Source: Luteimonas terrae
Lineage (GTDB): Bacteria; Pseudomonadota; Gammaproteobacteria; Xanthomonadales; Xanthomonadaceae
DNA length: 64,000 bases
Reading direction: 5' to 3'
NCBI RefSeq assembly: GCF_004358165.1
Contig: NZ_SMTG01000002.1
Location: forward strand, 1,426,001-1,490,000
The notes below the pieces were generated by a model. That model made no database searches. It saw nothing but the letters and a program-made list of their open reading frames with translations, and was not told the DNA's origin. Of the stretch, positions 1 to 8,653 are shown piece after piece. Each line of letters starts with the position of its first letter. The first letter of the stretch is position 1. A program made the translations under genes and the position numbers.

Positions 1-1787
1 CGAGGGGTCCTGGCGCAGCGCATCCAGCACGATCTCGGGTGACTCGGGTGCTTCGTACGGTGCGTCGATGCCGGTGAAGTTCGGCAGCTCGCCACGGCGT
101 GCCTTCGCATAAAGCCCCTTGGGATCGCGCCGCTCCACTTCGGCGAGCGGCGCATCGACGAAGACCTCGACGAAATCGCCCGCGTCGAACATCGCGCGCG
201 CGGCGGCGCGCTCCGCGCGATACGGCGAGATGAAACTGACGAGCACCACGAGCCCCGCGTCCGCCATCAACCGGGCCACCTCGGATACGCGACGCAGATT
301 CTCGACGCGATCGGCTTCAGTAAAACCCAGATCGCGATTGAGCCCGTGGCGCACGTTGTCGCCATCGAGCAGATACGTGTGGATGCCTCTGGCATGCAGC
401 GTGCGCTCGACGCGATTGGCGATCGTCGACTTGCCGGCGCCCGACAGCCCGGTGAACCAGATGCAGCGCGCACGCTGCCCCTTCATCGCCGCGCGCGCGT
501 CACGATCGATATCGAGCGCCTGCCAGTGCAGATTGTCGGCGCGGCGCAAGCCGTGCCGGATCATGCCGGCGCCCAGCGTGGCATGGCTGACCGGATCGAC
601 GATCACGAACGCGCCCAGCGCGCGCGAGGTCGAGTAAGGCGCGAAGGTGATCGGCGCATCCAGCGCGATGGTGGCGCGGCCGATGTCGTTCGCGACCAGT
701 TGCCGCTCCGCGAGCGGCTGCAGCGAGACCGGGTCGAGCCGGTGCTTGAGCTCCCCGATGCGCATGCCGGTGGTCCGGCCCGGTGTCCGGCACATGTAGC
801 GCCTGCCGGGCAGCATCGGCGTGTCGTCGAACCAGAGCAGGTCGGCGAGGCACTGGTCGCTGTGCTCGCAATCGTCCATGTCACGCAACAGCACGTCGCC
901 ACGGCCCGCGTCGACCTCGTCGGCCAGACGCAAGGTGATGGCGTCGCCATCCTGCGCCTCCACGGCAGACGTACCCGCGACGTACAGTGCGTCGACCGCG
1001 ACGGCACGGCCCGACGGCGCGACGCGCAACAGCGCGCTGCATGTCAGCGGCCTGCCCTGCCAGGTCCCTGCATACCAGCGTGCGCCGTCGGCCGTGCGCA
1101 GGAGGCCCTGCACCGGCATGCAGTCGACCTGCTGCAGGTGTCCGGTCGCAGGCAGCGCCTCGATCGCCGCCAGCACGCTCGGGCCTTCCAACCATCCGAG
1201 CCGCGGGGACGGGTGGGACACGTTGTCGCCATCGGCGGCAGCCACGGGCACGGCGGTCACGCGCAGGATGCCGAGCGCTTCGCAGTGGGACCGGTATGCG
1301 GCGCGGATCGCCTCGAACGGCGCCTGCTGGAAACCGACGCGATCCATCTTGTTCACCGCCAGCACCACGTCGCGCACGCCCAGCAAGGCGGCGATCGCCG
1401 TATGCCGCAGCGTCTGCGGGCTCAGGCCTTTCGAGGCATCGACGAGCAACAGCATCGCATCGGCAGTCGACGCGCCGGTCGCCATGTTGCGGGTGTACTC
1501 GACATGGCCCGGACAGTCGGCGATCAGAACCGTCGGCGCGGTGTAAGCAAATGGCGCCAGGCGACATCGATCGTGATGCCCTGTTCGCGCTCGGCGGCCA
1601 GGCCGTCCAGCAGCAACGCATAGTCGGGCTGGGCACCGCGCGTTCCGTGCAGCGAGCTGGCGCTGGCCAGTGCTGCGAGTTCGTCGTCGGGGACATTGCC
1701 CGTCGCATGCAGCAGGCGGCCGATCAGCGTGCTCTTGCCGTCGTCGACGCTGCCGCAGGCGACCAGCCGCAGGATCCGGTCGTCCAT
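1..1787 (-). pseudogene. cysN: Bifunctional sulfate adenylyltransferase subunit 1 / adenylylsulfate kinase (CysN/C), frameshifted and cut by the window edge
   Basis: CysN is the GTPase subunit of ATP sulfurylase and the C-terminal CysC domain phosphorylates APS to PAPS, two early steps of sulfate assimilation. Translation from the ATG at 1787 shows the G1 motif GSVDDGKST and GITIDVA, then ends at a TGA (1526-1524) right after PRRRF. The expected text resumes in the -1 frame as [17 protein letters not shown] and NKMD, and stays open to base 1. The APS-kinase P-loop GLSGAGKST lies at about 426-452, followed by [15 protein letters not shown]. One C appears to be missing where TTCCTG would be expected near 1527. 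The start overlaps the cysD stop (TGATG), so the genes are translationally coupled. The last few codons lie outside the window. The break is either a real mutation or a sequencing error. The family assignment is firm. Confidence 0.85.
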
Positions 1788-2692
1788 CAGAAGTAGCCCT
1801 CGCGCTTCTTGGCTTCCATGCCCGCGCCTTGCGCATAATCGATCGCGCGGCCGGCACGCTCGGACTGCCGGCCATCCGCCATCTCGGCCAGGATCGCGTC
1901 CACGTCTGCGGCTGCAGATTCCACGGCACCGGTCAGCGGGTAACAGCCCAGCGTGCGGAACCGCACGCGGCGGTGCTCGATCCGTTCGCCGGTGCGCAGC
2001 GTGAACCGGTCGTCGTCGACCACGATCAGCAGACCGTCGCGCTCGACGACGGGCCGCTCGGCAGCGAAGTACAACGGCACCACCGGAATGTCCTCCTGGC
2101 GGATGTAGCGCCACACGTCGCGCTCGGTCCAGTTCGACAGCGGGAACACGCGGACGCTTTCGCCTTCGCGGACTTTCGGGTTGTACAGGTTCCACAGCTC
2201 GGGACGCTGCCGACGCGGCTCCCAGCGGTGCGCGACGTCGCGGAACGAGAACACGCGTTCCTTGGCACGGGATTTCTCCTCGTCACGCCGGGCGCCGCCG
2301 ATGGCGGCATCGTAGGCACCCGCTGCGAGCGCCTGCTTCAAGGCCAGCGTTTTCATGACATCGGTGTGCACCGCGGCCCCGTGACTCAGCGGACCGATCC
2401 CATCGCGAATGCCGTCGGGATTCACATGGACGTGCAGATCCAGCCCGGTTTCGGCCGCGCGCCGATCGCGGAAGGCGATCATCTCCCGGAACTTCCAGCG
2501 TGTGTCCACGTGCAACAGTGGAATCGACGGCCGTGCAGGCGCGAACGCCTTCAGCAGCAGATGCAGCAGCACCGAGCTGTCCTTGCCAATCGAATACAGC
2601 ATCACCGGCCGTCGGCATTCGGCCGCCACCTCCCGGAGAATGTGGATGCTCTCCGCCTCCAGGCCGGCGAGATCGCTGTCCGCTGTTTGCAT
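1787..2692 (-). CDS. cysD: Sulfate adenylyltransferase subunit 2 (CysD)
   Basis: This is the catalytic small subunit of ATP sulfurylase, which makes APS from ATP and sulfate with help from the CysN GTPase. The 301-aa product has the usual family length. It shows the PP-loop-type motif [14 protein letters not shown] near residue 34, [14 protein letters not shown], and the family signature [21 protein letters not shown]. It ends in the typical EAKKREGYF. The ATG at 2692 was chosen because MQTADSDL aligns with the family start; an open frame runs further upstream without family similarity. An AGGG lies about 7 bases before this ATG. It is the first gene of a cysD-cysN/C operon and overlaps cysN by one base. 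A divergent sulfate-binding protein gene begins 159 bp away, so the gap probably carries control sites for both, although I could not identify a clear CysB site. Confidence 0.95.
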   Translation of the reverse strand: MQTADSDLAGLEAESIHILREVAAECRRPVMLYSIGKDSSVLLHLLLKAFAPARPSIPLLHVDTRWKFREMIAFRDRRAAETGLDLHVHVNPDGIRDGIGPLSHGAAVHTDVMKTLALKQALAAGAYDAAIGGARRDEEKSRAKERVFSFRDVAHRWEPRRQRPELWNLYNPKVREGESVRVFPLSNWTERDVWRYIRQEDIPVVPLYFAAERPVVERDGLLIVVDDDRFTLRTGERIEHRRVRFRTLGCYPLTGAVESAAADVDAILAEMADGRQSERAGRAIDYAQGAGMEAKKREGYF

Positions 2693-2851
2693 GTGCCGCC
2701 CTGACGCACGAAGACCTTGCGATTGTGGCGAGCCGTCACGCACGCGGCAACGCCGTGTTGCAGCGGTGGCACACCCGGACCGGTCGCGCCGGATGCGCGG
2801 GCGTCGCATCGCCGGTAGTGTCGTGACACCCCCCCGCCCCGGAGCGCATCC

Positions 2852-3852
2852 ATGTGCCGTGCGCTGACCTGCCTGCTGATGCTCTTCGCCGTCGTGTCCG
2901 CGGCGAATGCCGAAGACCTCGTGCTCCGCAATGCGTCCTACGACCCGACGCGGGAGTTCTACGCCGACTACAACCGCATGTTCGCTACGCAGTGGCGGCA
3001 GCGTGGGGGCGATGCGGTGGAGGTGGCGCAGACACATGGCGGCTCCGCGGCGCAGGCAGACGCGGTCATCGCGGGCGAGCCGGCCGATGTGGTCACGCTC
3101 GCGCTCGCCGCCGACGTGGACCGGATCGCCGCGGCCGGCCTGCTGAATGCCGACTGGCGTCACCGCATGCCGCACGCGGGCGTGCCGTATACGTCGACGG
3201 TCGTGTTCCTCGTGCGCAAGGGCAACCGAAGCACATCACCGACTGGGACGATCTGGCCGGTGATGTTGCCGTCGTCACCGCCGACCCGAAGACCTCGGGC
3301 GTGGCGCGCTGGAGTTATCTCGCGGCGTGGACCTGGGCTTCGCGTGCGTACCGCGATGGCGCACGCGTGCTCGGCTACATGCGCAGCCTCTATGCGAATG
3401 CGCCGGTGATGGAGGACGGTGCGCGTGGCGCGCGCGACCGCTTCGTCGGACAGGGCACGGGCGACGTGCTCCTCGCCTGGGAGAACGACGCGCTGCGCGT
3501 GCTCGCCGATCCGGCGACCAGCCCCGCCTTCAAGATCGTGTATCCCTCGATCAGCATCCGTGCCGAACCAGCCGTCGCCGTGGTCGAACGCAACGCCGAT
3601 GCGCATGGCGTGCGGCCGCTGGCCGAGGCCTACGTCGCGACGCTGTACACGCCGGACGCGCAGCGTCTGGTCGCGCAGCACCATTTCCGGCCGATGCTGC
3701 GCGACGGCGTGCCGGCCTCGCAGCTGGCGCGTTTCCGCACCCTGCCGCTGGTCACCGTGGAGGCCGCCTTCGGTGGCTGGGACAAGGCCCAGGCCACGCA
3801 TTTCGCCGAGGGCGGCCTGTACGACCAGGTACGCCGCGCGGCGACGCCCTGA
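2852..3852 (+). pseudogene. sbp: Periplasmic sulfate-binding protein of an ABC importer, frameshifted
   Basis: This is a sulfate/thiosulfate-binding protein (Sbp/CysP family). The first frame opens with a clear Sec signal peptide ([20 protein letters not shown]), followed by [19 protein letters not shown] and the Sbp-type [15 protein letters not shown]. After VFLVRKGN (about 3226) the family sequence continues in the -1 frame as [29 protein letters not shown] and runs to the TGA at 3852. One C is missing: AACCGAAG stands where AACCCGAAG is expected. Without the break the protein would be about 334 aa, normal for Sbp. No permease or ATPase genes (cysT, cysW, cysA) are next to it in the window. 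The gene is divergent from cysD. As with cysN/C, a sequencing error cannot be excluded. Confidence 0.85.
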
Positions 3853-3855
3853 GCC

Positions 3856-5121
3856 TCAGCCCGTCCCGGGACTCGTCGCGACTGCGGCATCCACGCCGCG
3901 ACGCCGCATGATCCAGTTGAACAGCGGCGTCGCCATCAGCGTGGTGACGATGGCCATCAGCACCAGGATCGAGAACAGGCCTTCCTTGATCACGCCGGCC
4001 TGCAGGCCGATGTTGATCAGGATCAGTTCCATCAGGCCGCGGGCGTTCATCAGCGCACCGATGGCCTGTGCATCGCGCGGACTCTCGCCGGCCATGCGCG
4101 CCGCCGCCCAGCACGCGAGGCCCTTGCCGGCGAACGAGGCCACGAGGATCGCGATCGCCGCCAGCATCAGCTGCGGCTCGAACACCATGCCCAGATGCGT
4201 CTTCAGACCGGAGAAGGTGAAGAACATCGGCAGGAAGAACACCACGACGAAGGGCTGCAGCATCTCGCGGAACTTCTCGACCAGCGCACCTTTGGGCATG
4301 CAGGCGCCCAGCAGGAAGCCGCCGAACACCGCGTGGACGCCGATCGCATCCATCAGCCATGCGCTCAGGCAGAACAGAATCAGCACGACGGCGAGCATGG
4401 TCGCGCTCAGCGGGGCATCCGGGCGCACCGCGTCCGCCAAGCGCCGCAGCAGACGACGGCCGATCGTCAGCATGAAGACCGCATAGGCGATGCCGCCGCC
4501 GATCGCAAGCCACGCGCTGTCCCAGCTGCCGCCGAAACTCGCCAGCACAACGGCCAGGATGCACCAGGCTGCGGCGTCGTCGACGGCACCTGCCGTCAGC
4601 GCCAGCGTGCCGAGCGGGCTGCCGGTGAGACCGCGCTCGTGGATGATCCGCGCGAGCATCGGAAACGCGGTAATCGCGATCGCCGCGCCGAGGAACAGCG
4701 ACGCATCGGAAATCCTGACGTTGTCCGAGAACAGGTTCGGCACGCCGACGAGCCAGGGTGTGATCAGGAACGCCAGGGCGAATGGCACCACGATGCCGGC
4801 GATGGACACCGAGAACGCACCCCGGATGCGTGAGCGGAAGTGATCGCCACGGAACTCGGTGCCGACCAGGAACATGTAAAGACCCACGCCGACCTGCGCG
4901 AACACGTACAGCGTGTCGAGCGTCTGCGCCGGGAACAGCGCGGCCTGCAGGCCCGGAAACATCCAGCCCAGCAGCGACGGCCCCAGCGTCACGCCGGCGA
5001 TCATCTCGCCGACCACCTGCGGCTGGCCCATGCGCTGGGCGAGCTTTCCGACCAGGCGGCAGACCAGCAGGATCACAGCGGCCTGCAGGAAGAAGTAGAC
5101 GGACAACTGGGCAGTCGGCAT
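3856..5121 (-). CDS. Cation:proton antiporter of the CPA2/Kef type, membrane domain only
   Basis: This 421-aa integral inner-membrane protein has about 12 hydrophobic segments along its whole length. It begins with a typical CPA2 opening (LVGKLAQRMGQPQVVGEMIAGVTLGPSLLG) and contains the paired acidic residues of the family at D181-D182 (AGAVDDAAAWCIL). Family members exchange Na+ or K+ for protons. There is no C-terminal TrkA-N/RCK nucleotide-binding domain, so it resembles short Kef-like proteins rather than full KefB/KefC. The ATG at 5121 gives the natural N-terminal membrane segment. The gene is alone and convergent with the sulfate-binding gene, whose stop lies 3 bp beyond its own. Ion specificity cannot be read from the sequence. 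Confidence 0.9.
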   Translation of the reverse strand: MPTAQLSVYFFLQAAVILLVCRLVGKLAQRMGQPQVVGEMIAGVTLGPSLLGWMFPGLQAALFPAQTLDTLYVFAQVGVGLYMFLVGTEFRGDHFRSRIRGAFSVSIAGIVVPFALAFLITPWLVGVPNLFSDNVRISDASLFLGAAIAITAFPMLARIIHERGLTGSPLGTLALTAGAVDDAAAWCILAVVLASFGGSWDSAWLAIGGGIAYAVFMLTIGRRLLRRLADAVRPDAPLSATMLAVVLILFCLSAWLMDAIGVHAVFGGFLLGACMPKGALVEKFREMLQPFVVVFFLPMFFTFSGLKTHLGMVFEPQLMLAAIAILVASFAGKGLACWAAARMAGESPRDAQAIGALMNARGLMELILINIGLQAGVIKEGLFSILVLMAIVTTLMATPLFNWIMRRRGVDAAVATSPGTG

Positions 5122-5208
5122 GACGGATCTCCGGCGCCCCCATGGCGCGTCGGGATCATGCGCCGCCAGCGGCCCCGGGGTAAACCGGGGCGAACCCTCA
5201 AAACGCGA

Positions 5209-5231
5209 AAGGCCCGCACATGGCGGGCCTT
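5209..5231 (-). terminator. Intrinsic terminator behind tRNA-Phe
   Basis: A 9-bp perfect stem (AAGGCCCGC/GCGGGCCTT, loop 5218-5222) lies just downstream of the tRNA-Phe 3' end on the minus strand. The minus-strand sequence after it is TTTCGCGTTTTG. Confidence 0.75.
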
Positions 5232-5245
5232 CGACGTTTCCGCAA

Positions 5246-5321
5246 TGGTGGCCGGGGAGGGAATCGAACCCCCGACACGGGGATTTTCAATCCCCTGCTC
5301 TACCAACTGAGCTACCCGGCC
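5246..5321 (-). tRNA. tRNA-Phe (anticodon GAA)
   Basis: The minus strand reads GGCCGGG at the 5' end, pairing with CCCGGCC at the 3' end, then discriminator A and an encoded CCA. The D-arm (TAGCTCAGTTGGTAGAGC), the anticodon stem GGGGA/TCCCC with loop TTGAAAA, and the T-loop GGTTCGATTCC are all canonical. The anticodon GAA reads Phe codons. A promoter lies directly upstream and a terminator downstream, so the gene is a single transcription unit. Confidence 0.97.
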
Positions 5322-5335
5322 ACTGCGGGAGGCGC

Positions 5336-5364
5336 ATGATACGGGGCGCGTCGAAGAACGGCAA
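5336..5364 (-). promoter_or_regulatory. Sigma-70 promoter of tRNA-Phe
   Basis: On the minus strand TTGCCG (5364-5359) and TATCAT (5341-5336) are separated by 17 bases. Transcription should start within about 15 bases of the tRNA 5' end. Confidence 0.7.
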
Positions 5365-5465
5365 CCGTTTTTCGAAATCGGTCCGGCACCGGGAAGTTCC
5401 GCAGGGCGGTCGTCGACCGCCGACGCGTTAACATCGGCCTCCACCTGCAATCCGGAGTGCAGCGC

Positions 5466-5939
5466 ATGAAGCCGTGGAAACTGCTGACGATCCTTCTGAT
5501 GGCCGGCGCACTCGTCGCCTGCGTGAGTGGGCCGCGTCGCGTGTCCGAACCCACCGCGAGCATCCAGCAGTTGAGTGTCGGCGCCGATGGCACCTGGTCG
5601 GTGGACCTGCGCCTGCAGAACTACAGCAGCATCCCAATGCGCTTCGAATCGGTGCGCTTCGCGGTCTCGGTCGGCGGCGAATCGGCCGGCACGCTGGAGA
5701 CCACGACGCCGCTGACCATCGGACCGGAATCGGCCGACATCCTGACTCTGACGCTGGCACCGTCCGCCGAGGGCCGCCTGCATGCCGCCGATGCGCTGGC
5801 GTCCGGCCGCTCGCTGGCCTATCGGATCGACGGCAGCATCCGCGCCGCGCCCGAGGACCGCGGCAGCGCCCGTGACTACAGCGTGCGCCGCGATGGCGCC
5901 GTGGGTCCGGTGCCGGGCCTGCCGGGCGTGATGCGCTGA
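5466..5939 (+). CDS. Small LEA14-like lipoprotein
   Basis: This is a 157-aa lipoprotein. The signal peptide MKPWKLLTILLMAGALVAC ends in the lipobox LVAC, so lipid attachment at Cys19 is expected. The mature part (SIQQLSVGADGTWSVDLRLQNYSS and later TTPLTIGPESADILTLTL) has the alternating beta pattern of LEA14/WHy-type domains, proteins that pack as a single beta sandwich. I chose the ATG at 5466 because GGAG at 5454-5457 sits 8 bases before it; a GTG three codons upstream is possible. The gene stands alone between tRNA-Phe and the acyl-CoA dehydrogenase. Function is unknown; envelope location is inferred from the lipobox. Confidence 0.8.
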   Translation: MKPWKLLTILLMAGALVACVSGPRRVSEPTASIQQLSVGADGTWSVDLRLQNYSSIPMRFESVRFAVSVGGESAGTLETTTPLTIGPESADILTLTLAPSAEGRLHAADALASGRSLAYRIDGSIRAAPEDRGSARDYSVRRDGAVGPVPGLPGVMR

Positions 5940-6007
5940 CCCGAGCCGATCCGCCAATCGACCTTCCACGCCCGACGCACACACGTCGGCGCAATACGAG
6001 CCAACAC

Positions 6008-7798
6008 ATGAGCACCTACCACGCCCCGCTGACCGACATCCGCTTCGCGCTGCACGACGTGCTGCAGGTCGAGACCCTGTTCGCCTCGCTCGGCTTCGAG
6101 GACGCCAACCGCGAGACCCTGGACGCCGTGCTCGACGAATGCGCACGCCTGTGCGAAACCGTGCTCGCGCCGCTCAACCGCGTCGGTGACGAACAGGGCG
6201 TGCGTTTCGACAAGGCCACCGGCGCGGTCACCACGCCCGACGGCTTCAAGGACGCCTACGACCAGTTCGTCGAAGGGGGCTGGACCGGCATGAGCGCGCC
6301 GGCCGAGTACGGCGGCATGAACATGCCGCACGGCGTGGGCATCTGCCTGGAGGAGATGATCGATGCAGCCAACCTCGCGTGGAGCAACTTCCCGCTGCTG
6401 TCGCACGGCGCGGTCAACGCGCTGCGTCATCACGGCGCCGACTGGCAGAAGGAGGTCTTCCTCAAGCCGCTGATCGCCGGCACCTGGACCGGCACCATGT
6501 GCCTGACCGAGCCGCAGTGCGGCACCGATCTGGGCCTGCTGAAGACCCGCGCCGAACCGGCCGGCGACGACAGCTATTCGATCACCGGCACCAAGATCTT
6601 CATCACCGCCGGCGAGCACGACCTCACCGACAACATCATCCATCTGGTGCTCGCACGCCTGCCCGACGCGCCCGAAGGCAGTCGCGGCATCTCGCTGTTC
6701 ATCGTGCCCAAGGTGCAGGTGGCGCGCGACGGCAGCATCGGCGAGCGCAATGCGGTCCGCTGCGGCGCGGTCGAACACAAGATGGGCATCCACGGCTCGG
6801 CCACCTGCGTCATCAACTTCGACGGCGCGCAGGGCTATCTCATCGGCCAGCCGCACAAGGGCCTGATGGCGATGTTTACGATGATGAACACCGCGCGCCT
6901 CGGCGTCGGTGTGCAGGGGCTGGGCCTGGCCACGCGCGCGTACGAGAACGCGCTGCGCTACGCACGCGAACGTCTGCAGTCGCGTGCGTTGTCGGGTCCG
7001 AAGCTGCCGTCCAAGGCGGCCGATCCGATCCTCGTGCAGCCCGACGTGCGTCGCATGCTGCTGACCTGCAAGGCGCTGACCGAAGGCGGTCGTCTGCTGG
7101 CCTATCACGCCGGTTCGCTGGTCGACAGCGCCGAACTCGCCGCCGATGCCGACGCACGCAAGCAGGCCGACGACCTGCTCGGATTCCTCACCCCGATCGT
7201 CAAGGGCTGCCTGACCGAATGGGGCAACGAGTGCACCTATCACGCGCTGCAGTGCTTCGGTGGCCATGGCTACATCGCCGAACACGGCATGGAACAACTG
7301 GCGCGCGATGCGCGCATCACCACGCTCTACGAGGGCACGACCGGCATCCAGGCGCTGGACCTGATGGGCCGCAAGACCCTGCAGCTGCAGGGCGCAGGCC
7401 TGCGCGTGTTCCTCGGCATGGTCGAGGCGTTCTGCGTGGAGCACGCGGGCAATGCGGCGCTGGCCGAGTTCGTCGAACCGCTGCAGGCGAAGGCCGGCGA
7501 GTGGCAGGCGCTGACGCGGTCGATCGCCGAACGCGCTGCAGCCGATCCGGAAGAGATCGGCGCGGCCGCCTACGACTATCTGTTCTTCTCGGGCTACGTC
7601 GCGCTGGCCTACTGGTGGGCGCGCAGCGTCGCGGTCGCCGATGCGTCCGCGCGCCCGGAGACGTTCAAGGCGGGCAAGCGCGAGACCGCGCGCTTCTACT
7701 TCAGCCGCATCCTGCCGCGCACGAAGACCCACGCCGCCGCGATCGCAAGCGGCCCGGCGTCGCTGCTGGGCATTGCCGACGAGGCGCTGGACAGCTGA
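6008..7798 (+). CDS. Long acyl-CoA dehydrogenase with extra C-terminal domain
   Basis: This 596-aa flavoprotein is about 200 residues longer than classical acyl-CoA dehydrogenases. It matches the long DmdC/FadE-like branch, which carries an N-terminal extension and a C-terminal acyl-CoA dehydrogenase-associated domain. Visible signatures are GWTGMSAPAEYGG, the FAD/substrate stretch MCLTEPQCGTDLGLL, the ITGTKIFITAGEHD block, and LYEGTTGIQ with the likely catalytic base Glu442. It should oxidise an acyl-CoA to the 2-enoyl-CoA and pass electrons to ETF. Chain-length preference cannot be told; some family members act on methylmercaptopropionyl-CoA. No other beta-oxidation gene is adjacent. There is no strong Shine-Dalgarno sequence, but MSTYHAPL is the usual family start. 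Confidence 0.92.
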   Translation: MSTYHAPLTDIRFALHDVLQVETLFASLGFEDANRETLDAVLDECARLCETVLAPLNRVGDEQGVRFDKATGAVTTPDGFKDAYDQFVEGGWTGMSAPAEYGGMNMPHGVGICLEEMIDAANLAWSNFPLLSHGAVNALRHHGADWQKEVFLKPLIAGTWTGTMCLTEPQCGTDLGLLKTRAEPAGDDSYSITGTKIFITAGEHDLTDNIIHLVLARLPDAPEGSRGISLFIVPKVQVARDGSIGERNAVRCGAVEHKMGIHGSATCVINFDGAQGYLIGQPHKGLMAMFTMMNTARLGVGVQGLGLATRAYENALRYARERLQSRALSGPKLPSKAADPILVQPDVRRMLLTCKALTEGGRLLAYHAGSLVDSAELAADADARKQADDLLGFLTPIVKGCLTEWGNECTYHALQCFGGHGYIAEHGMEQLARDARITTLYEGTTGIQALDLMGRKTLQLQGAGLRVFLGMVEAFCVEHAGNAALAEFVEPLQAKAGEWQALTRSIAERAAADPEEIGAAAYDYLFFSGYVALAYWWARSVAVADASARPETFKAGKRETARFYFSRILPRTKTHAAAIASGPASLLGIADEALDS

Positions 7799-7852
7799 GG
7801 TTCCGCGCCGATGTCGCGCGCCCCTCGGGTGCCGCAACATCGGCGTCATCGA

Positions 7853-7882
7853 TTGCACAAAGTGTCATCGATCGGGTATATG
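7853..7882 (+). promoter_or_regulatory. Promoter of the HNH nuclease gene
   Basis: TTGCAC (7853-7858) and TATATG (7877-7882) are spaced by 18 bases. The expected transcription start, near 7889, is only about 5 bases before the ATG at 7894, so the mRNA has almost no leader. Confidence 0.55.
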
Positions 7883-7893
7883 CTCGGTCTCCA

Positions 7894-8553
7894 ATGGAGG
7901 CATACAGCGCGATCACACGCCTGATCCCCACCGGCTCTGCAGCAGCGCCGGACTCCGGAGTCTCCCCCGAATTTCCTCCACTCGCACCGCGACGCGACGC
8001 GGTGCGCCTGCTCGCGCTCGATGCGCAAGGGCGCGCGCTCAACTGGATCAGCTGGCAGGACGCCGCCTGCCTGTACGCGCGTGGCGCGGTCGCGTGGACG
8101 CTGGGCGATCCGTGCATGACCGTGCATGGCGGTCTATGCCGCGCGACCGGCACGCAGAGCCGCATGGACCTGCATCCGATCATCGCCGGCCGCAGCCACG
8201 TGCGCGCGAGCGCGACCGATCCCACGCCCGCACTGACCAACACCGCGCTGTTCGCCCGCGACCACCAGCTGTGCCTGTACTGCGGACGCCGCGCGGGGCG
8301 CCAGGTGCTCACGCGCGATCACGTCGAACCGCTGTCGCGTGGCGGCCTCGACATCTGGGAAAACGTCGTCAGCGCGTGTTTCCAGTGCAATTCGCGCAAG
8401 GGCGCGCGCACGCCGCAGGAAGCGTCGATGCCGCTCCTCGCAGTGCCGTTCCGGCCGAGCTGGATCGAGCATCTGATCCTGAGCAACCGCAACATCTTGG
8501 CTGACCAGATGGCCTTTCTCAGCACTCATCTCCCGCGTCGCGATCGGGGGTGA
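7894..8553 (+). CDS. HNH endonuclease
   Basis: This is a 219-aa protein whose C-terminal half holds an HNH nuclease domain with a zinc knuckle. Cys127/Cys130 (CLYCGRR) and Cys162/Cys165 (CFQCNSRKG) should bind zinc. RDHVEPLSRGG carries the catalytic His143, and WENVV gives the middle Asn157. This order (CxxC, DH, N, CxxC) is typical of stand-alone bacterial HNH proteins. The N-terminal 110 residues (LLALDAQGRALNWISWQDAACLYARGAVAW) form the domain that often precedes HNH in this group. No methylase, phage or other defence gene is next to it, so it looks like a solitary chromosomal nuclease of unknown duty. The ATG fits the promoter found just upstream. Confidence 0.88.
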   Translation: MEAYSAITRLIPTGSAAAPDSGVSPEFPPLAPRRDAVRLLALDAQGRALNWISWQDAACLYARGAVAWTLGDPCMTVHGGLCRATGTQSRMDLHPIIAGRSHVRASATDPTPALTNTALFARDHQLCLYCGRRAGRQVLTRDHVEPLSRGGLDIWENVVSACFQCNSRKGARTPQEASMPLLAVPFRPSWIEHLILSNRNILADQMAFLSTHLPRRDRG

Positions 8554-8653
8554 ATTCCGCACGGACTGTCGGTTTCGCGCTGCACAGCAAGCGGCGCACT
8601 GGCTACACTCGTCCGATGGCGCCACTCGCGCCGCGTCGCCCGGTAACGCCTGC

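Noticed and set aside
1520..1530. Programmed -1 frameshifting in cysN
   Set aside because: There is no X-XXY-YYZ slippery heptamer at the junction, and no family member is known to use frameshifting here. A one-base deletion or sequencing error is simpler.
7894..8553. HNH nuclease as part of a defence island or restriction system
   Set aside because: Neighbours are an acyl-CoA dehydrogenase, a lineage protein and dxs; no methylase, helicase or toxin gene is near.
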